DNA from: Saccoglossus kowalevskii
Taxonomy: Eukaryota; Hemichordata; Enteropneusta; Harrimaniidae
DNA length: 64,000 nucleotides
Assembly: GCF_000003605.2 (NCBI RefSeq)
Contig: NW_003140751.1
Location: 16,864 to 80,863, forward strand
Direction: 5' to 3'
Shown: piece by piece, positions 13,301 through 27,120 of the stretch
Layout of the letters: every line of letters starts with the position of its first letter
Numbering within the stretch: the first letter of the stretch is position 1
The notes under the pieces: generated by a model
What the model was told of the DNA's origin: nothing
The model's database searches: none
The model's input: the letters and a program-made list of their open reading frames with translations, nothing else
Position numbers and translations under genes: made by a program

Positions 13301-14130
13301 ATGCAATGTAGACACATACCACAATTCAGTTCTAGGGACAAGCTGCAGAAACTTGCATGCAATGTAGATACATACCACAAATCAGTTCTAGAGACAAGCT
13401 GCAGAAACTTGCATGCAATGTAGACACATACAACAAATCAGTTCTAGGGACAAGCTGCAGAAACTTGAATGGAATGTTGAAATACCACAATTCAGTTCTA
13501 GGGACAAGCTGCAGAAACTTGCATGCAATGTAGACACATACAACAAATCAGTTCTAGGGACAAGCTGCAGAAACTTGTATGGAATGTAGAAATACCACAA
13601 TTCAGTTCTAGGGACAAGCTGCAGAAACTTGCATGCAATGTAGATACATACCACAAATCAGTTCTAGAGACAAGCTGCTGAAACTTGCATGCAATGTAGA
13701 CACATACAACAAATCAGTTCTAGGGACAAGCTGCAGAAACTTGAATGGAATGTTGACATACCACAAATCAGTTCTAGGGACAAGCTGCAGAAACTTGTAT
13801 GGAATGTAGAAATACCACAAATCAGTTCTAGGGACAAGCTGCAGAAACTTGCATGCAATGTAGACACATACCACAAATCAGTTCGAGGGACAAGCTGCAG
13901 AAACTTGTATGGAATGTAGATACATACCACAAATCAGTTCTAGGGACAAGCTGCAGAAACTTGTATGGAATGTAGAAATACCAGAAATCAGTTCTAGGGA
14001 CAAGCTGCAGAAACTTGCATGGAATATAGACACATACCACAAATCAGTTCTAGGGACAAGCTGCAGAAACTTGTATGGAATGTAGAAATACCACAAATCA
14101 GTTCACGGGAAAAGCTGCAGAAACTTGCAT
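13301..14130. repeat. Local 110-bp dimers (56 + 54 bp)
   Basis: Units with CATACAACAAATC alternate with TTGAATGGAATG or GTATGGAATG/GAAATACC units. CAACAAATC occurs at 13431, 13541 and 13707, that is at +110 and +166 bp. The downstream part (13828-14100), with ACCAGAAATC and GAATATAGACAC, is one of five related segments; the others lie near 11394, 15209, 21253 and 57469. Confidence 0.84.
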
Positions 14131-16230
14131 GCAATGTAGACACATACTACAAATCAGTTCTAGGGACAAGCTGCAGAAACTTGCATGCAATGTAGACACA
14201 TACCACAAATGAGTTCTAGGGACAAGCTACAGAAACTTGCATGCAATGTTGACATACCACAAATCAGTTCTAAGGACAAGCTGCAGAAACTTGCATGCAA
14301 TGTAGACACATACCACAAATCAGTTCTAGGGACAAGCTGCAGAAACTTGCATGCAATGTAGACACATACTACAAATCAGTTCTAAGGATAAGCTGCAGAA
14401 ACTTGCATGCAATGTAGACACATACCACAAATCAGTTCTAGGGACAAGCTACAGAAACTTGCATGCAATGTAGACACATACTACAAATCAGTTCTAGGGA
14501 CAAGCTGCAGAAACTTGCATGCAATGTAGACACATACCACAAATCAGTTCCAGGGACAAGCTGCAGAAACTTGCATGCAATGTAGACACATACCACAAAT
14601 CAGTTCTAGGGACAAGCTACAGAAACTTGCATGGAATGTAGACATACCACAAATCAGTTCTAGGGACAAGCTACAGAAACTTGCATGGAATGTAGACATA
14701 CCACAAATCAGTTCTAGGGACAAGCTGCAGAAACTTGTATGGAATGTAGAAATACCACAAATCAGTGCTCGGGACAAGCTGCAGAAACTTGCATGCAATG
14801 TAGACACATACTAAAAATCAGTTCTAGGGACAAGCTGCAGAATCTTGCATGCAATGTAGACACATACCACAAATCAGTTCTAGGGACAAGCTACAGAATA
14901 TTGTATGGAATGTAGACACATACTACAAATCAGTTCGAGGGACAAGCTGCAGAAACTTGTATGGAATGTAGAAATACCACAAATCAGTTATAGGGACAAG
15001 CTGCAGAAACTTGCATGCAATGTAGACACATACCACAAATCAGTTCTAGGGACAAGCTACAGAAACGTGTATGCAATGTAGAAATACCCCAAATCAGTTC
15101 TAGGGACAATCTGCAGAAACTTGCATGCAATGCAGATACATACCAAAAATCAGTTCTATGGACAAGCTACACAAACTTGCATGGAATGTAGACATAGACA
15201 AATCAGTTCTAGGGACAAGCTGCAGAAACTTGCATGCAATGTAGACACATACCACAGATCAGTTCGAGGGACAAGCTACAGAAATTTGTATGGAATGTAG
15301 ATACATACCACAAATCAGTTCTAGGGACAAGCTGCAGAAACTTGTATGGAATGTAGAAATACCAGAAATCAGTTCTAGGGACAAGCTGCAGAAACTTGCA
15401 TGGAATATAGACACATACCACAAATCAGTTCTAGGGACAAGCTGCAGAAACTTGTACGGAATGTAGAAATACCACAAATCAGTTCACGGGAAAAGCTGCA
15501 GAAACTTGCATGCAATGTAGACACATACTACAAATCAGTTCTAGGGACAAGCTGCAGAAACTTGCATGCAATGTAGACACATACCACAAATGATTTCTAG
15601 GGACAAGTTACAGAAACTTGCATGGAATGTTGACATACCACAAATCAGTTCAAGGGACAAGCTACAGAAACTTACATGCAATGTAGACATACCACAAGTC
15701 AGTTCTAGGGACAAGCTGCAGAAACTTGCATGGAATGTTGACATAGACAAATCAGTTCTAGGGACCAGCTGCAGAAACTTGCATGCAATGTAGACACATA
15801 CCACAATTCAGTTCTAGGGACAAGCTGCAGAAACTTGCATGCAATGTAGACACATACCACAAATCAGTTCTAGGGACAAGCTACAGAAACTTGCATTGAA
15901 TGTAGATATACCACAAATCAGTTCTAGGGACAAGCTGCAGAAACTTGCATGGAATGTAGACATACCACAAATCAGTTCTAGGGACAAGATACAGAAACTT
16001 GCATGGAATGTAGACATACCACAAATCAGTTCTAGGGACAAGCTGCAGAAACTTGTATGGAATGTAGAAATACCACAAATCAGTGCTCGGGACAAGCTGC
16101 AGAAACTTGCATGCAATGTAGACACATACTAAAAATCAGTTCTAGGGACAAGCTGCAGAATCTTGCATGCAATGTAGACACATACCACAAATCAGTTCTA
16201 GGGACAAGCTGCAGAAAGTTGCATGCAATG
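14131..16230. repeat. A-type block copied elsewhere in the window
   Basis: The segment from CTAAGGAC near 14271 to about 15530 recurs at 56475-57790 (offset 42,204 to 42,260 bp, one extra unit there). Part of it recurs at 22100-22980 (offset 7,973 bp). Marks are CAGTGCTCGGGAC, ACATACTAAAAATC, GCAGAATCTTG and CAGAATATTGTATGG. The part 15541-16125 recurs at 58628-59104 (offset 43,087 bp). There is no gene. Confidence 0.86.
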
Positions 16231-18500
16231 TAGACACATACCACAAATCAGTTCTAGGGAAAAGTTGTAAAAACTTGCATGCAATGTAGACACATACCAC
16301 AAATCAGTTCTAGGGACAAGCTACAGAAACTTGCATGCAATGTAGACACATACCACAAATCAGTTCTAGGAACAAGCTGCAGAAACTTGTATGCAATGTA
16401 GAAATACCACAAATCAGTTCTAGGGACAAGCTGCAGAAAGTTGCATGCAATGTAGACACATACCACAAATCAGTTCTAGGGACAAGCTGCAGAAACTTGT
16501 ATAGAATGTAGAAATACCACAAATCAGTTCAAGGAACAAGCTGCAGAATGTTGCATGCAATGTAGACACATACCACAAATCAGTTCTAGGGACAAGCTGC
16601 AGAAACTTACATGCAATGTAGACATAGGCAAATCAGTTCTAGGGACAAGCTGCAGAAACTTGCATGGAATGTAGACACATACCACAAGTCAGTTCTAGGG
16701 ACAAGCTACACAAACTTTATGGAATGTAGACACATACCACAAATCAGTTCTAGGGACAAGCTGCAGAGACTTGCATGGAATGTAGAAATACCACAAATCA
16801 GTTCTAGGAACAAGCTACAGAAACTTGCATGGAATGTAGACATACCACAAATCAGTTATAGGGACAAGCTGCAGAAACTTGCATGCAATGTAGACATATA
16901 CTACAAATCCGTTCTAGGGACAAGCTGCAGAAACTTGTATGGAATGTAGAAATACCACAAATCAGTTCTAGGGACAAGCTGCAGAAACTTGCATGGAATA
17001 TTGACACATCCCACAAATCAGTTCTAGGGACAAGCTGCAGAAACTTGTATGGAATGTAGAAATACTACAATTCAGGTCTAGGGACAAGCTGCAGAAACTT
17101 GCATGCAATGTAGACACATACCACAAATCAGTTCTAGAGACAAGCTGCAGAAACTTGCATGCAATGTAGACACATACCACAAATCAGTTCTAGGGACAAG
17201 CTACAGAAACTTGTATGGAATGTAGAAATACCACAAATCAGTTCTCGGCACAAGCTGCAGAAACTTGCATGCAATGTAGACACATACTACAAATCAGTTC
17301 TAGGACAAGCTGCAGAAACTTGCATGGAATTTTGTCATACCACAAATCAGTTCTAGGGACAAGCTGCAGAAACTTGTATGGAATGTAGAAATACCACAAT
17401 TCAGGTCTAGGGACAAGCTGCAGAAACTTGCATGCAATGTAGACACATACCACAAATCAGTTCTAGAGACAAGCTGCAGAAACTTGCATGCAATGTAGAC
17501 ACATACCACAAATCAGTTCTAAGGACAAGCTACAGAAACTTGTATGGAATGTAGAAATACCACAAATCAGTTCTCGGCACAAGCTGCAGAAACTTGCATG
17601 CAATGTAGACACATACTACAAATCAGTTCTAGGACAAGCTGCAGAAACTTGCATGGAATTTTGTCATACCACAAATCAGTTCTAGGGACAAGCTGCAGAA
17701 ACTTGTATGGAATGTAGAAATACCACAAATCAGTTCTAGGGACAAGCTGCAGAAACTTGCATGCAATGTAGATACATACCACAAATCAGTTCTATGGACA
17801 AGCTACACAAACTTGCATGGAATGTAGACATAGACAAATCAGTTCTAGGGACAAGCTGCAGAAACGTGCATGTAATGTAGACACACACCACAAATCAGTT
17901 CTCGGGACAAGCTACACAAACTTGCATGGAATGTAAACATAGACAAATCAGTTCTAGGGACAAGCTGCAGAAATTTGTATGGAATGTAGAAATACCACAA
18001 ATCAGTTCTAGGGACAAGCTGCAGAAAGTTGCATGCAATGTAGACACATACCACAAATCAGTTCTAGGGAAAAGTTGTAAAAACTTGCATGCAATGTAGA
18101 CACATACCACAAATCAGTTCTAGGGACAAGCTACAGAAACTTGCATGCAGTGTAGACACATACTACAAATCAGTTCTAGGAACAAGCTGCAGAAACTTGT
18201 ATGGAATGTAGAAATACCACAAATCAGTTCTCGGGACAAGCTGCAGAAAGTTGCATGCAATGTAGACACATACCACAAATCAGTTCTAGGGACAAGCTGC
18301 AGAAACTTGTATGGAATGTAGAAATACCACAAATCAGTTCAAGGAACAAGCTGCAGAATGTTGCATGCAATGTAGACACATACCACAAATCAGTTCTAGG
18401 GACAAGCTGCAGAAACTTACATGCAATGTAGACATAGGCAAATCAGTTCTAGGGACAAGCTGCAGAAACTTGTATGGAATGTAGAAATACCACAATTCAT
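16231..18500. repeat. A-type units, incl. GTTGTAAAAAC and 329-bp sets
   Basis: GGGAAAAGTTGTAAAAAC units occur near 16258 and 18065. A part six-unit block is near 16840-17150. Two tandem 329-bp sets start at 17159 and 17488. The segment 17845-18332 equals 7098-7585 at an offset of 10,747 bp. There is no gene. Confidence 0.85.
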
Positions 18501-20289
18501 GTCTAGGGACAAGCTGCAGAAACTTGCATGCAATGTAGACACATACCACAAATCAGTTCTAGAGACAAGCTGCAGAAACTTGCATGCAATGTAGACACAT
18601 ACCACAAATCAGTTCTAGGGACAAGCTACAGAAACTTGTATGGAATGTAGAAATACCACAAATCAGTTCTCGGCACAAGCTGCAGAAACTTGCATGCAAT
18701 GTAGACACATACTACAAATCAGTTCTAGGACAAGCTGCAGAAAACTTGCATGGAAATTTGTCATACCACAAATCAGTTCTAGGGACAAGCTGCAGAAACT
18801 TGTATGGAATGTAGAAATACCACAAATCAGTTTTAGGGACAAGCTGCAGAAAATTGCATGCAATGTAGATACATACCACAAATCAATTCCATGGACAAGC
18901 TACACAAACTTGCATGGAATGTAGACATAGACAAATCAGTTCTAGGGACAAGCTGCAGAAACGTGCATGTAATGTAGACACACACCACAAATCAGTTCTC
19001 GGGACAAGGTACACAAACTTGCATGGAATGTAGACATAGACAAATCAGTTCTAGGGACAAGCTGCAGAAATTTGTATGGAATGTAGAAATACCACACATC
19101 AGTTCTAGGGACAAGCTGCAGAAAGTTGCATGCAATGTAGACACATACCACAAATCAGTTCTAGGGAAAAGTTGTAAAAACTTGCATGCAATGTAGACAC
19201 ATACCACAAATCAGTTCTAGGGACAAGCTACAGAAACTTGCATGCAGTGTAGACACATACTACAAATCAGTTCTAGGAACAAGCTGCAGAAACTTGTATG
19301 GAATGTAGAAATACCACAAATCAGTTCTAGGGACAAGCTGCAGAAAGTTGCATGCAATGTAGACACATACCACAAATCAGTTTTAGGGACAAGCTGCAGA
19401 AACTTGTATGGAATGTAGAAATACCACAAATCAGTTCTAGGAACAAGCTGCAGAATGTTGCATGCAATGTAGACACATACCACAAATCAGTTCTAGGGAC
19501 AAGCTGCAGAAACTTACATGCAATGTAGACATAGGCAAATCAGTTCTAGGGACAAGCTGCAGAAACTTTATGGAATGTAGACATACCACAAGTCAGTTCT
19601 AGGGACAAGCTGCAGAAACTTGCATGCAATGTAGACACATACCACAAATCAGTTCTAGAGACAAGCTGCAGAAACTTGCATGCAATGTAGACACATACCA
19701 CAAATCAGTTCTAGGAACAAGCTACAGAAACTTGCATGGAATGTAGACATACCACAAATCAGTTCACGGGACAAGCTGCAGAAACTTGCATGCAATGTAG
19801 ACATATACTACAAATCCGTTCTAGGGACAAGCTGCAGAAACTTGCATGGAATGTAGAAATACCACAAATGAGATCTAGGGACAAGCTGCAGAAACTTGTA
19901 TGCAATGTAGACACATACTACAATTCAGTTCTAGGGACAAGCTGCAGAAACTTGTATGCAATGTAGACACATACCACAAATCAGTTCTAGAGACAAGCTG
20001 CAGAAACTTGCATGCAATGTAGACACATACCACAAATCAGTTCTAGGAACAAGCTACAGAAACTTGCATGGAATGTAGACATACCACAAATCAGTTCACG
20101 GGACAAGCTGCAGAAACTTGCATGCAATGTAGACATATACTACAAATCCGTTCTAGGGACAAGCTGCAGAAACTTGTATGGAATGTAGAAATACCACAAA
20201 TCAGTTCTAGGGACAAGCTGCAGAAACTTGCATGGAATGTAGACACATACTACAAATCAGTTCTAGGGACAAGCTGCAGAAACTTGCAT
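18501..20289. repeat. A-type units; source or copy of the 52.4-53.1 kb segment
   Basis: The piece 18942-19600 matches 52436-53094 at a constant offset of 33,494 bp, with rare shared variants such as CAAGGTACACAAAC, CCACACATCAG and GTTTTAGGGAC. Six-unit-block pieces with GTTCACGGGAC lie near 19755 and 20090, 332 bp apart. There is no gene. Confidence 0.86.
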
Positions 20290-21240
20290 GCAATGTAGAC
20301 ACATACCACAAATCAGTTCCAGGGACAAGCTGCAGAAACTTGCATGCAATGTAGACACATACCACAAATCAGTTCTAGGGACAAGCTGCAGAAACTTGCA
20401 TGCAATGTAGACACATACCACAAATCAGTTCTAGGGACAAGCTACAGAAACTTGCATGGAATGTAGACATACCACAAATCAGTTCTAGGGACAAGCTACA
20501 GAAACTTGCATGGAATGTAGACATACCACAAATCAGTTCTAGGGACAAGCTGCAGAAACGTGTATGGAATGTAGAAATACCACAAATCAGTGCTCGGGAC
20601 AAGCTGCAGAAACTTGCATGCAATGTAGACACATACTAAAAATCAGTTCTAGGGACAAGCTGCAGAATCTTGCATGCAATGTAGACACATACCACAAATC
20701 AGTTCTAGGGACAAGCTACAGAATATTGTATGGAATGTAGACACATACTACAAATCAGTTCGAGGGACAAGCTGCAGAAACTTGTATGGAATGTAGAAAT
20801 ACCTCAAATCAGTTATAGGGACAAGCTGCAGAAACTTGCATGCAATGTAGACACATACCACAAATCAGTTCTAGAGACAAGCTGCAGAAACGTGCATGCA
20901 ATGTAGACACATACCACAAATCAGTTCTAGGGACAAGCTACAGAAACTTGTATGGAATGTAGAAATACCACAAATCAGTTCTCGGCACAAGCTGCAGAAA
21001 CTTGCATGCAATGTAGACACATACTACAAATCAGTTCTAGGACAAGCTGCAGAAACTTGCATGGAATGTTGTCATACCACAAATCAGTTCTAGGGACAAG
21101 CTGCAGAAACTTGTATGGAATGTAGAAATACCACAAATCAGTTCTAGGGACAAGCTGCAGAAAATTGCATGCAATGTAGATACATACCACAAATCAATTC
21201 CATGGACAAGCTACACAAACTTGCATGGAATGTAGACATA
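20290..21240. repeat. A-type segment duplicated at 51.48-52.42 kb
   Basis: The offset is constant at 31,183 bp over about 940 bp. Shared rare forms are CAGTGCTCGGGAC, ACTAAAAATC, CAGAATATTG, GAAATACCTCAAATC, GTTATAGGG, GAAACGTGCATGC and GAATGTTGTCATACC. There is no gene. Confidence 0.87.
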
Positions 21241-23009
21241 GACAAATCAGTTCTAGGGACAAGCTGCAGAAAGTTGCATGCAATGTAGACACATACCACA
21301 GATCAGTTCGAGGGACAAGCTACAGAAATTTGTATGGAATGTAGATACATACCACAAATCAGTTCTAGGGACAAGCTGCAGAAACTTGTATGGAATGTAG
21401 AAATACCAGAAATCAGTTCTAGGGACAAGCTGCAGAAACTTGCATGGAATATAGACACATACCACAAATCAGTTCTAGGGACAAGCTGCAGAAACTTGTA
21501 TGGAATGTAGAAATACCACAAATCAGTTCACGGGAAAAGCTGCAGAAACTTGCATGCAATGTAGACACATACTACAAATCAGTTCTAGGGACAAGCTGCA
21601 GAAACTTGCATGCAATGTAGACACATACCACAAATGAGTTCTAGGGACAAGCTACAGAAACTTCCATGGAATGTTGACATACCATAAATCAGTTCAAGGG
21701 ACAAGCTGCAGAAACTTACATGCAATGTAGACATTCCACAAGTCAGGTCTAGGGACAAGCTGCTGAAACTTGCATGCAATGTAGAAATAGACACATCAGT
21801 TCTAGGGACAAGCTGCAGAAACTTGTATGGAATGTAGAAATACCACAAATCAGTTATAGGGACAAGCTGCAGAAACTTGCATGCAATGTAGACACATACC
21901 ACAAATCAGTTCTAGGGACAAGCTGCAGAAACTTGTATGGAATGTAGAAATACCACAAATCAGTTCTAGGGACAATCTGCAGAAACTTGCATGCAATGCA
22001 GATACATACCACAAATCAGTTCTTTGGACAAGCAACACAAACTTGCATGGAATGTAGACATAGACAAATCAGTTCTAGGGACAAGCTGCAGAAACTTGCA
22101 TGCAATGTAGACACATACCACAAATCAGTTCGAGGGACAAGCTGCAAAAACTTGCATGCAATGTAGACATATACTACAAATCAGTTCTAGGGACAAGCTG
22201 CAGAAATGTGCATGCAATGTAGACACATACCACAAATCAGTTCTAAGGACAAGCTGCAGAAACTTGCATGCAATGTAGACACATACCACAAATCAGTTCT
22301 AGGGACAAGCTGCAGAAACTTGCATGCAATGTAGACACATACTACAAATCAGTTCTAAGGATAAGCTGCAGAAACTTGCATGCAATGTAGACACATACCA
22401 CAAATCAGTTCTAGGGACAAGCTACAGAAACTTGCATGCAATGTAGACACATACTACAAATCAGTTCTAGGGACAAGCTGCAGAAACTTGCATGCAATGT
22501 AGACACATACCACAAATCAGTTCCAGGGACAAGCTGCAGAAACTTGCATGCAATGTAGACACATACCACAAATCAGTTCTAGGGACAAGCTACAGAAACT
22601 TGCATGGAATGTAGACATACCACAAATCAGTTCTAGGGACAAGCTACAGAAACTTGCATGGAATGTAGACATACCACAAATCAGTTCTAGGGACAAGCTG
22701 CAGAAACTTGTATGGAATGTAGAAATACCACAAATCAGTGCTCGGGACAAGCTGCAGAAACTTGCATGCAATGTAGACACATACTAAAAATCAGTTCTAG
22801 GGACAAGCTGCAGAATCTTGCATGCAATGTAGACACATACCACAAATCAGTTCTAGGGACAAGCTACAGAATATTGTATGGAATGTAGACACATACTACA
22901 AATCAGTTCGAGGGACAAGCTGCAGAAACTTGTATGGAATGTAGAAATACCACAAATCAGTTATAGGGACAAGCTGCAGAAACTTGCATGCAATGTAGAC
23001 ACATACCAC
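21241..23009. repeat. Last part of the left A domain
   Basis: The segment 21900-22980 recurs at 56130-57265 (offset 34,231, then 34,287 bp after one added unit) and includes GTTCTTTGGACAAGCAACAC. 22170-22980 also matches 14200-15000. The A type ends near 23010, after which GCTACAG 56-mers take over. Confidence 0.85.
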
Positions 23010-23920
23010 AAATCAGTTCTAGGGACAAGCTACAGAAACTTGCATGCAATGTAGACACATACCACAAATCAGTTCTAAGGACAAGCTATAGAAACTTGCA
23101 TGCAATGTAGACATACCACAATTCAGTTCTAGAGACAAGCTACAGAAACTTGCATGCAATGTAGACACATACCACAAATCAGTTCTAGGGACAAGCTGCA
23201 GAAACTTGCATGGAATGTAGACACATACCCACAAATCAGTTCTAGAGACAAGCTGCAGAAACTTGCATGCAATGTAGACACATATCACAAATCAGTTCTA
23301 GGGACAAGCTGCAGAAACTTGCTTGCAATGTAGACACATACCACAAGTCAGTTGTAGGGACAAGCTGCAGAACCTTGCATGCAATGTAGACACATACCAC
23401 AAATCAGTTGTAGGGACAAGCTATAGGAACTTGCATGCAATGTAGAAATACCACAAATCAGTTGTAAAGACAAGCTACAGAAACTTGCATGCAATGTAGA
23501 CACATACCACAAATCAATTGTAGGGACAAGCTACAGAATCTTGCATGCAATGTAGACACATACCACAAATCAGTTGTAGGGACAAGCTGCAGAAACTTGC
23601 ATGCAATGTAGACACATACCACAAATCAGTTATAGGGACAAGTTGCAGAAACTTGCATGCAATGTAGACACATACCACTAATCAGTTCTAGGGACAAGTT
23701 ACAGAAACTTGCATGGAATGTAGACACATACCACAAATCAGTTCTAGGGACAAGCTGCAGAAACTTGCATGGAATGTAGACACATACCACAAATCAGTTC
23801 TAGAGACAAGCCTACAGAAATTTGCATGCAATGTAGACACATACCACAAATCAGTTCTAGGGACAAGCTGCAGAAACTTGCATGCAATGTAGACACATAC
23901 CACAAATCAGTTCTAGGGAC
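23010..23920. repeat. Start of the main B domain, with a TTGTAG sub-run
   Basis: Most units here are 56-mers with GCTACAG. Between about 23351 and 23640, consecutive units carry GTTGTAGGG, GTTGTAGGG, GTTGTAAAGAC, AATTGTAGGG, GTTGTAGGG and GTTATAGGG in place of GTTCTAGGG, so they lack CTAG. A CAAGCCTACAG unit with ATTTGCAT is at about 23812-23827. There is no gene. Confidence 0.86.
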
Positions 23921-25526
23921 AAGCTACATAAACTTACATACAATGTAGACACATACCACAAATCAGTTCTAGGGACAAGCTGCAGAAACTTGCATGCAAT
24001 GTAGACACATACCACAAATCAGTTCTAGGGACAAGCTACAGAAACTTGCATGCAATGTAGACATACCCCAAATCACTTCTAGGGACAAGCTACGCAAACT
24101 TGTGTGCGATGTATACATACCTCAAATCCGTTCTATGGACAAACTACCTAAACTTGCATGGAATGTATACATACCACCAATCAATTCTATGGACAGACTA
24201 CCTAAACTTGCATGCAAGGTATGCATACCCCTAATCAATTCTATGGACAAGCAACATATACTTACATATGCTGGAGACGCATACCCCTAATACATTCTAG
24301 GGACAAGCTACAGAAACTTGCATGCAATGTAGACATACCACAAATCAGTTCTAGAGACAAGCTACACAAACTTGCATGCAATGTAGACATATACCACAAA
24401 TCAGTTCTAGAGACAAGCTGCAGAAACTTGCATGCAATGTAGACACATACTACAAATCAGTTCTAGGGACAAGCTATAGAAACTTGCATGCAATGTAGAC
24501 ATAGCACAAATCAGTTCTGGAGACAAGCTACAGAAACTTGCATGCAATGTAGACACATACCACAAATCAGTTCTAGGGACAAGCTACAGAAACTTGCATG
24601 CAATGTAGACACATACCACAAATCAGTTCTAGGGACAAGCTGCAGAAACTTGCATAGAATGTAGACACATACCACAAATCAGTTCTAGGGACAAGCTGCA
24701 GAAACTTGCATGCAATGTAGACACATACCACAAATCAGTTCTAGAGACAAGCTACATAAACTTGCATGCAATGTAGACATACCACAAATCAGTTCTACGG
24801 ACAAGCTATAGAAACTTGCATGCAATGTAGACACATACCACAAATCAGTTCTAGGGTCAAGCTACGGAAACTTGCATGCAATGTAGACACATACCTCAAA
24901 TCAGTTCTAGGGACAAGCTACAGAAACGTGCATGCAATGTAGACATACCACAAATCAATTCTAGAGACAAGCTACAGAAACGTGCATGCAATGTTGACGC
25001 ATACCACAGATCAGTTCTAGGGACAAGCTGCAGAAAATTGCATGCAATGTAGACACATACCACAAATCAATTCTAGGGACAAGCTGCAGAAACTTTTATG
25101 GAATGTAGAAATACCACAAATCAGTTCTAAAGACAAGCTGCAGAAACTTGCATGCAATGTAAACACATACCACAAATCAGTTCTAGGGACAAGCTACATA
25201 AACTTACATACAATGTAGACACATACCACAAATCAGTTCTATGGACAAGCTGCAGAAACTTGCATGCAATGTAGACACATACCACAAATCAGTTCTAGGG
25301 ACAAGCTACAGAAACTTGCATGGAATGTAGACACATACCACAAATCAGTTCTAGGGACAAGCTGCAGAAACTTGCATGCAATGTAGACACATACCACAAA
25401 TCAGTTCTAGAGACAAGCTACAGAAACTTGCATGCAATGTAGACACATACCACAAATCAGTTCTAGGGACAAGCTGCAGAAACTTGCATGCAATGTAGAC
25501 ACATACCACAAATCAGTTCTAGGGAC
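23921..25526. repeat. 1,606-bp tandem duplication, first copy
   Basis: AAGCTACATA at 23921 matches 25527, the GTTCTAGAGAC unit (CTAGAG) near 24351 matches 25957, and AGTTCTACGG at 24791 matches 26397. All three are exactly 1,606 bp apart. The variants GACATAGCACAAATC, GTTCTGGAGAC and GGGTCAAGCTAC are shared. This copy contains the diverged units at 24066-24300. Confidence 0.9.
24066..24300. repeat. Diverged island 1, in register with normal units 1,606 bp downstream
   Basis: Four to five units here differ heavily from consensus: CCCCAAATCACTTCT, ACGCAAACTTGTGTGCGATG, GACAAACTACCTAAAC, GGACAGACTACC, CATATGCTGGAGACGC. They keep unit-specific marks of their counterpart at 25672-25906, namely AATCCGTTCT in the second unit, GCATGGAATG in the next, and CTATGGACAAGC before an ACTTACATA unit. 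The length is unchanged. Confidence 0.88.
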
Positions 25527-26540
25527 AAGCTACATAAACTTACATACAATGTAGACACATACCACAAATCAGTTCTAGGGACAAGCTGCAGAAACTTGCA
25601 TGCAATGTAGACACATACCACAAATCAGTTCTAGGGACAAGCTACAGAAACTTGCATGCAATGTAGACATACCACAAATCAGTTCTAGGGACAAGCTACA
25701 GAAACTTGCATGCAATGTAGACATACCACAAATCCGTTCTAGGGACAAGCTACAGAAACTTGCATGGAATGTAGACATACCACAAATCAGTTCTAGGGAC
25801 AAGCTACAGAAACTTGCATGCAATGTAGACATACCACAAATCAGTTCTATGGACAAGCTACATAAACTTACATACAATGTAGACACATACCACAAATCAG
25901 TTCTAGGGACAAGCTACAGAAACTTGCATGCAATGTAGACATACCACAAATCAGTTCTAGAGACAAGCTACACAAACTTGCATGCAATGTAGACACATAC
26001 CACAAATCAGTTCTAGGGACAAGCTGCAGAAACTTGCATGCAATGTAGACACATACTACAAATCAGTTCTAGGGACAAGCTATAGAAACTTGCATGCAAT
26101 CTAGACATAGCACAAATCAGTTCTGGAGACAAGCTACAGAAACTTGCATGCAATGTAGACACATACCACAAATCAGTTCTAGGGACAAGCTACAGAAACT
26201 TGCATGCAATGTAGACACATACCACAAATCAGTTCTAGGGACAAGCTGCAGAAACTTGCATAGAATGTAGACACATACCACAAATCAGTTCTAGGGACAA
26301 GCTGCAGAAACTTGCATGCAATGTAGACACATACCACAAATCAGTTCTAGAGACAAGCTACATAAACTTGCATGCAATGTAGACATACCACAAATCAGTT
26401 CTACGGACAAGCTATAGAAACTTGCATGCAATGTAGACACATACCACAAATCAGTTCTAGGGTCAAGCTACAGAAACTTGCATGCAATGTAGACACATAC
26501 CACAAATCAGTTCTAGGGACAAGCTACAGAAACTTGCATG
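25527..26540. repeat. 1,606-bp tandem duplication, second (partial) copy
   Basis: This matches 23921-24930. It carries ordinary, near-consensus units in the interval equivalent to the diverged island. The match ends near 26540, where a 56-mer faces a 54-mer in the first copy. There is no gene. Confidence 0.88.
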
Positions 26541-27120
26541 CAATGTAGACACATACCACAAATCAGTTCTAGGGACAAGCTACAGAAACTTGTATGGAAT
26601 GTAGAAATACCACAAATCAGTTCTAGAGACAAGCTACAGAAACTTGCGTGCGCTGTGTACACATATCACACATCTCTTCTAGAGAGACGCTACGCAAACT
26701 TGTGTGCGATGTATACACATACCACACATCACTTCTAGGGACAAGCTGCAATATATTGCATGGAATGTACACATACCACAAATCAGTTGTAGGGACAAGC
26801 TGCAGAAACTTGTATGGAATGTAGAAATACCACAAATCAGTTTTCGGGACAAGCTGCAGAAACTTGCATGCAATGTAGACCCATACCACAAATGAGTTTT
26901 AGGGCCAAGTTGCGGAAACTTGCATGGAATGAGGACATAGACAAATCAGTTCTAGGGACCAGCTGCAGAAACTTGCATGCAATGTAGACACATACCACAA
27001 ATCAGTTCTAGGGACAAGCTGCAGAAACTTGTATGGAATGTAGAAATACCACAAATCAGTTCTAGGGACAAGCTGCAGAAACTTGCATGGAATATTGACA
27101 CATCCCACAAATCAGTTCTA
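26541..27120. repeat. Diverged island 2 followed by a short A-type patch
   Basis: From about 26645 to 26780 units read TTGCGTGCGCTGTGTACAC, CACATCTCTTCT, GAGACGCTACGCAAAC, TTGTGTGCGATGTATACAC and CAATATATTGCATGG. Milder changes continue to about 26935 (GACCCATACC, GGGCCAAGTTGCGG, GAATGAGGACATAGAC). A-type units with GTATGGAATG/GAAATACC and AATATTGACACATCCC surround or follow it up to about 27120. There is no gene. Confidence 0.85.
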
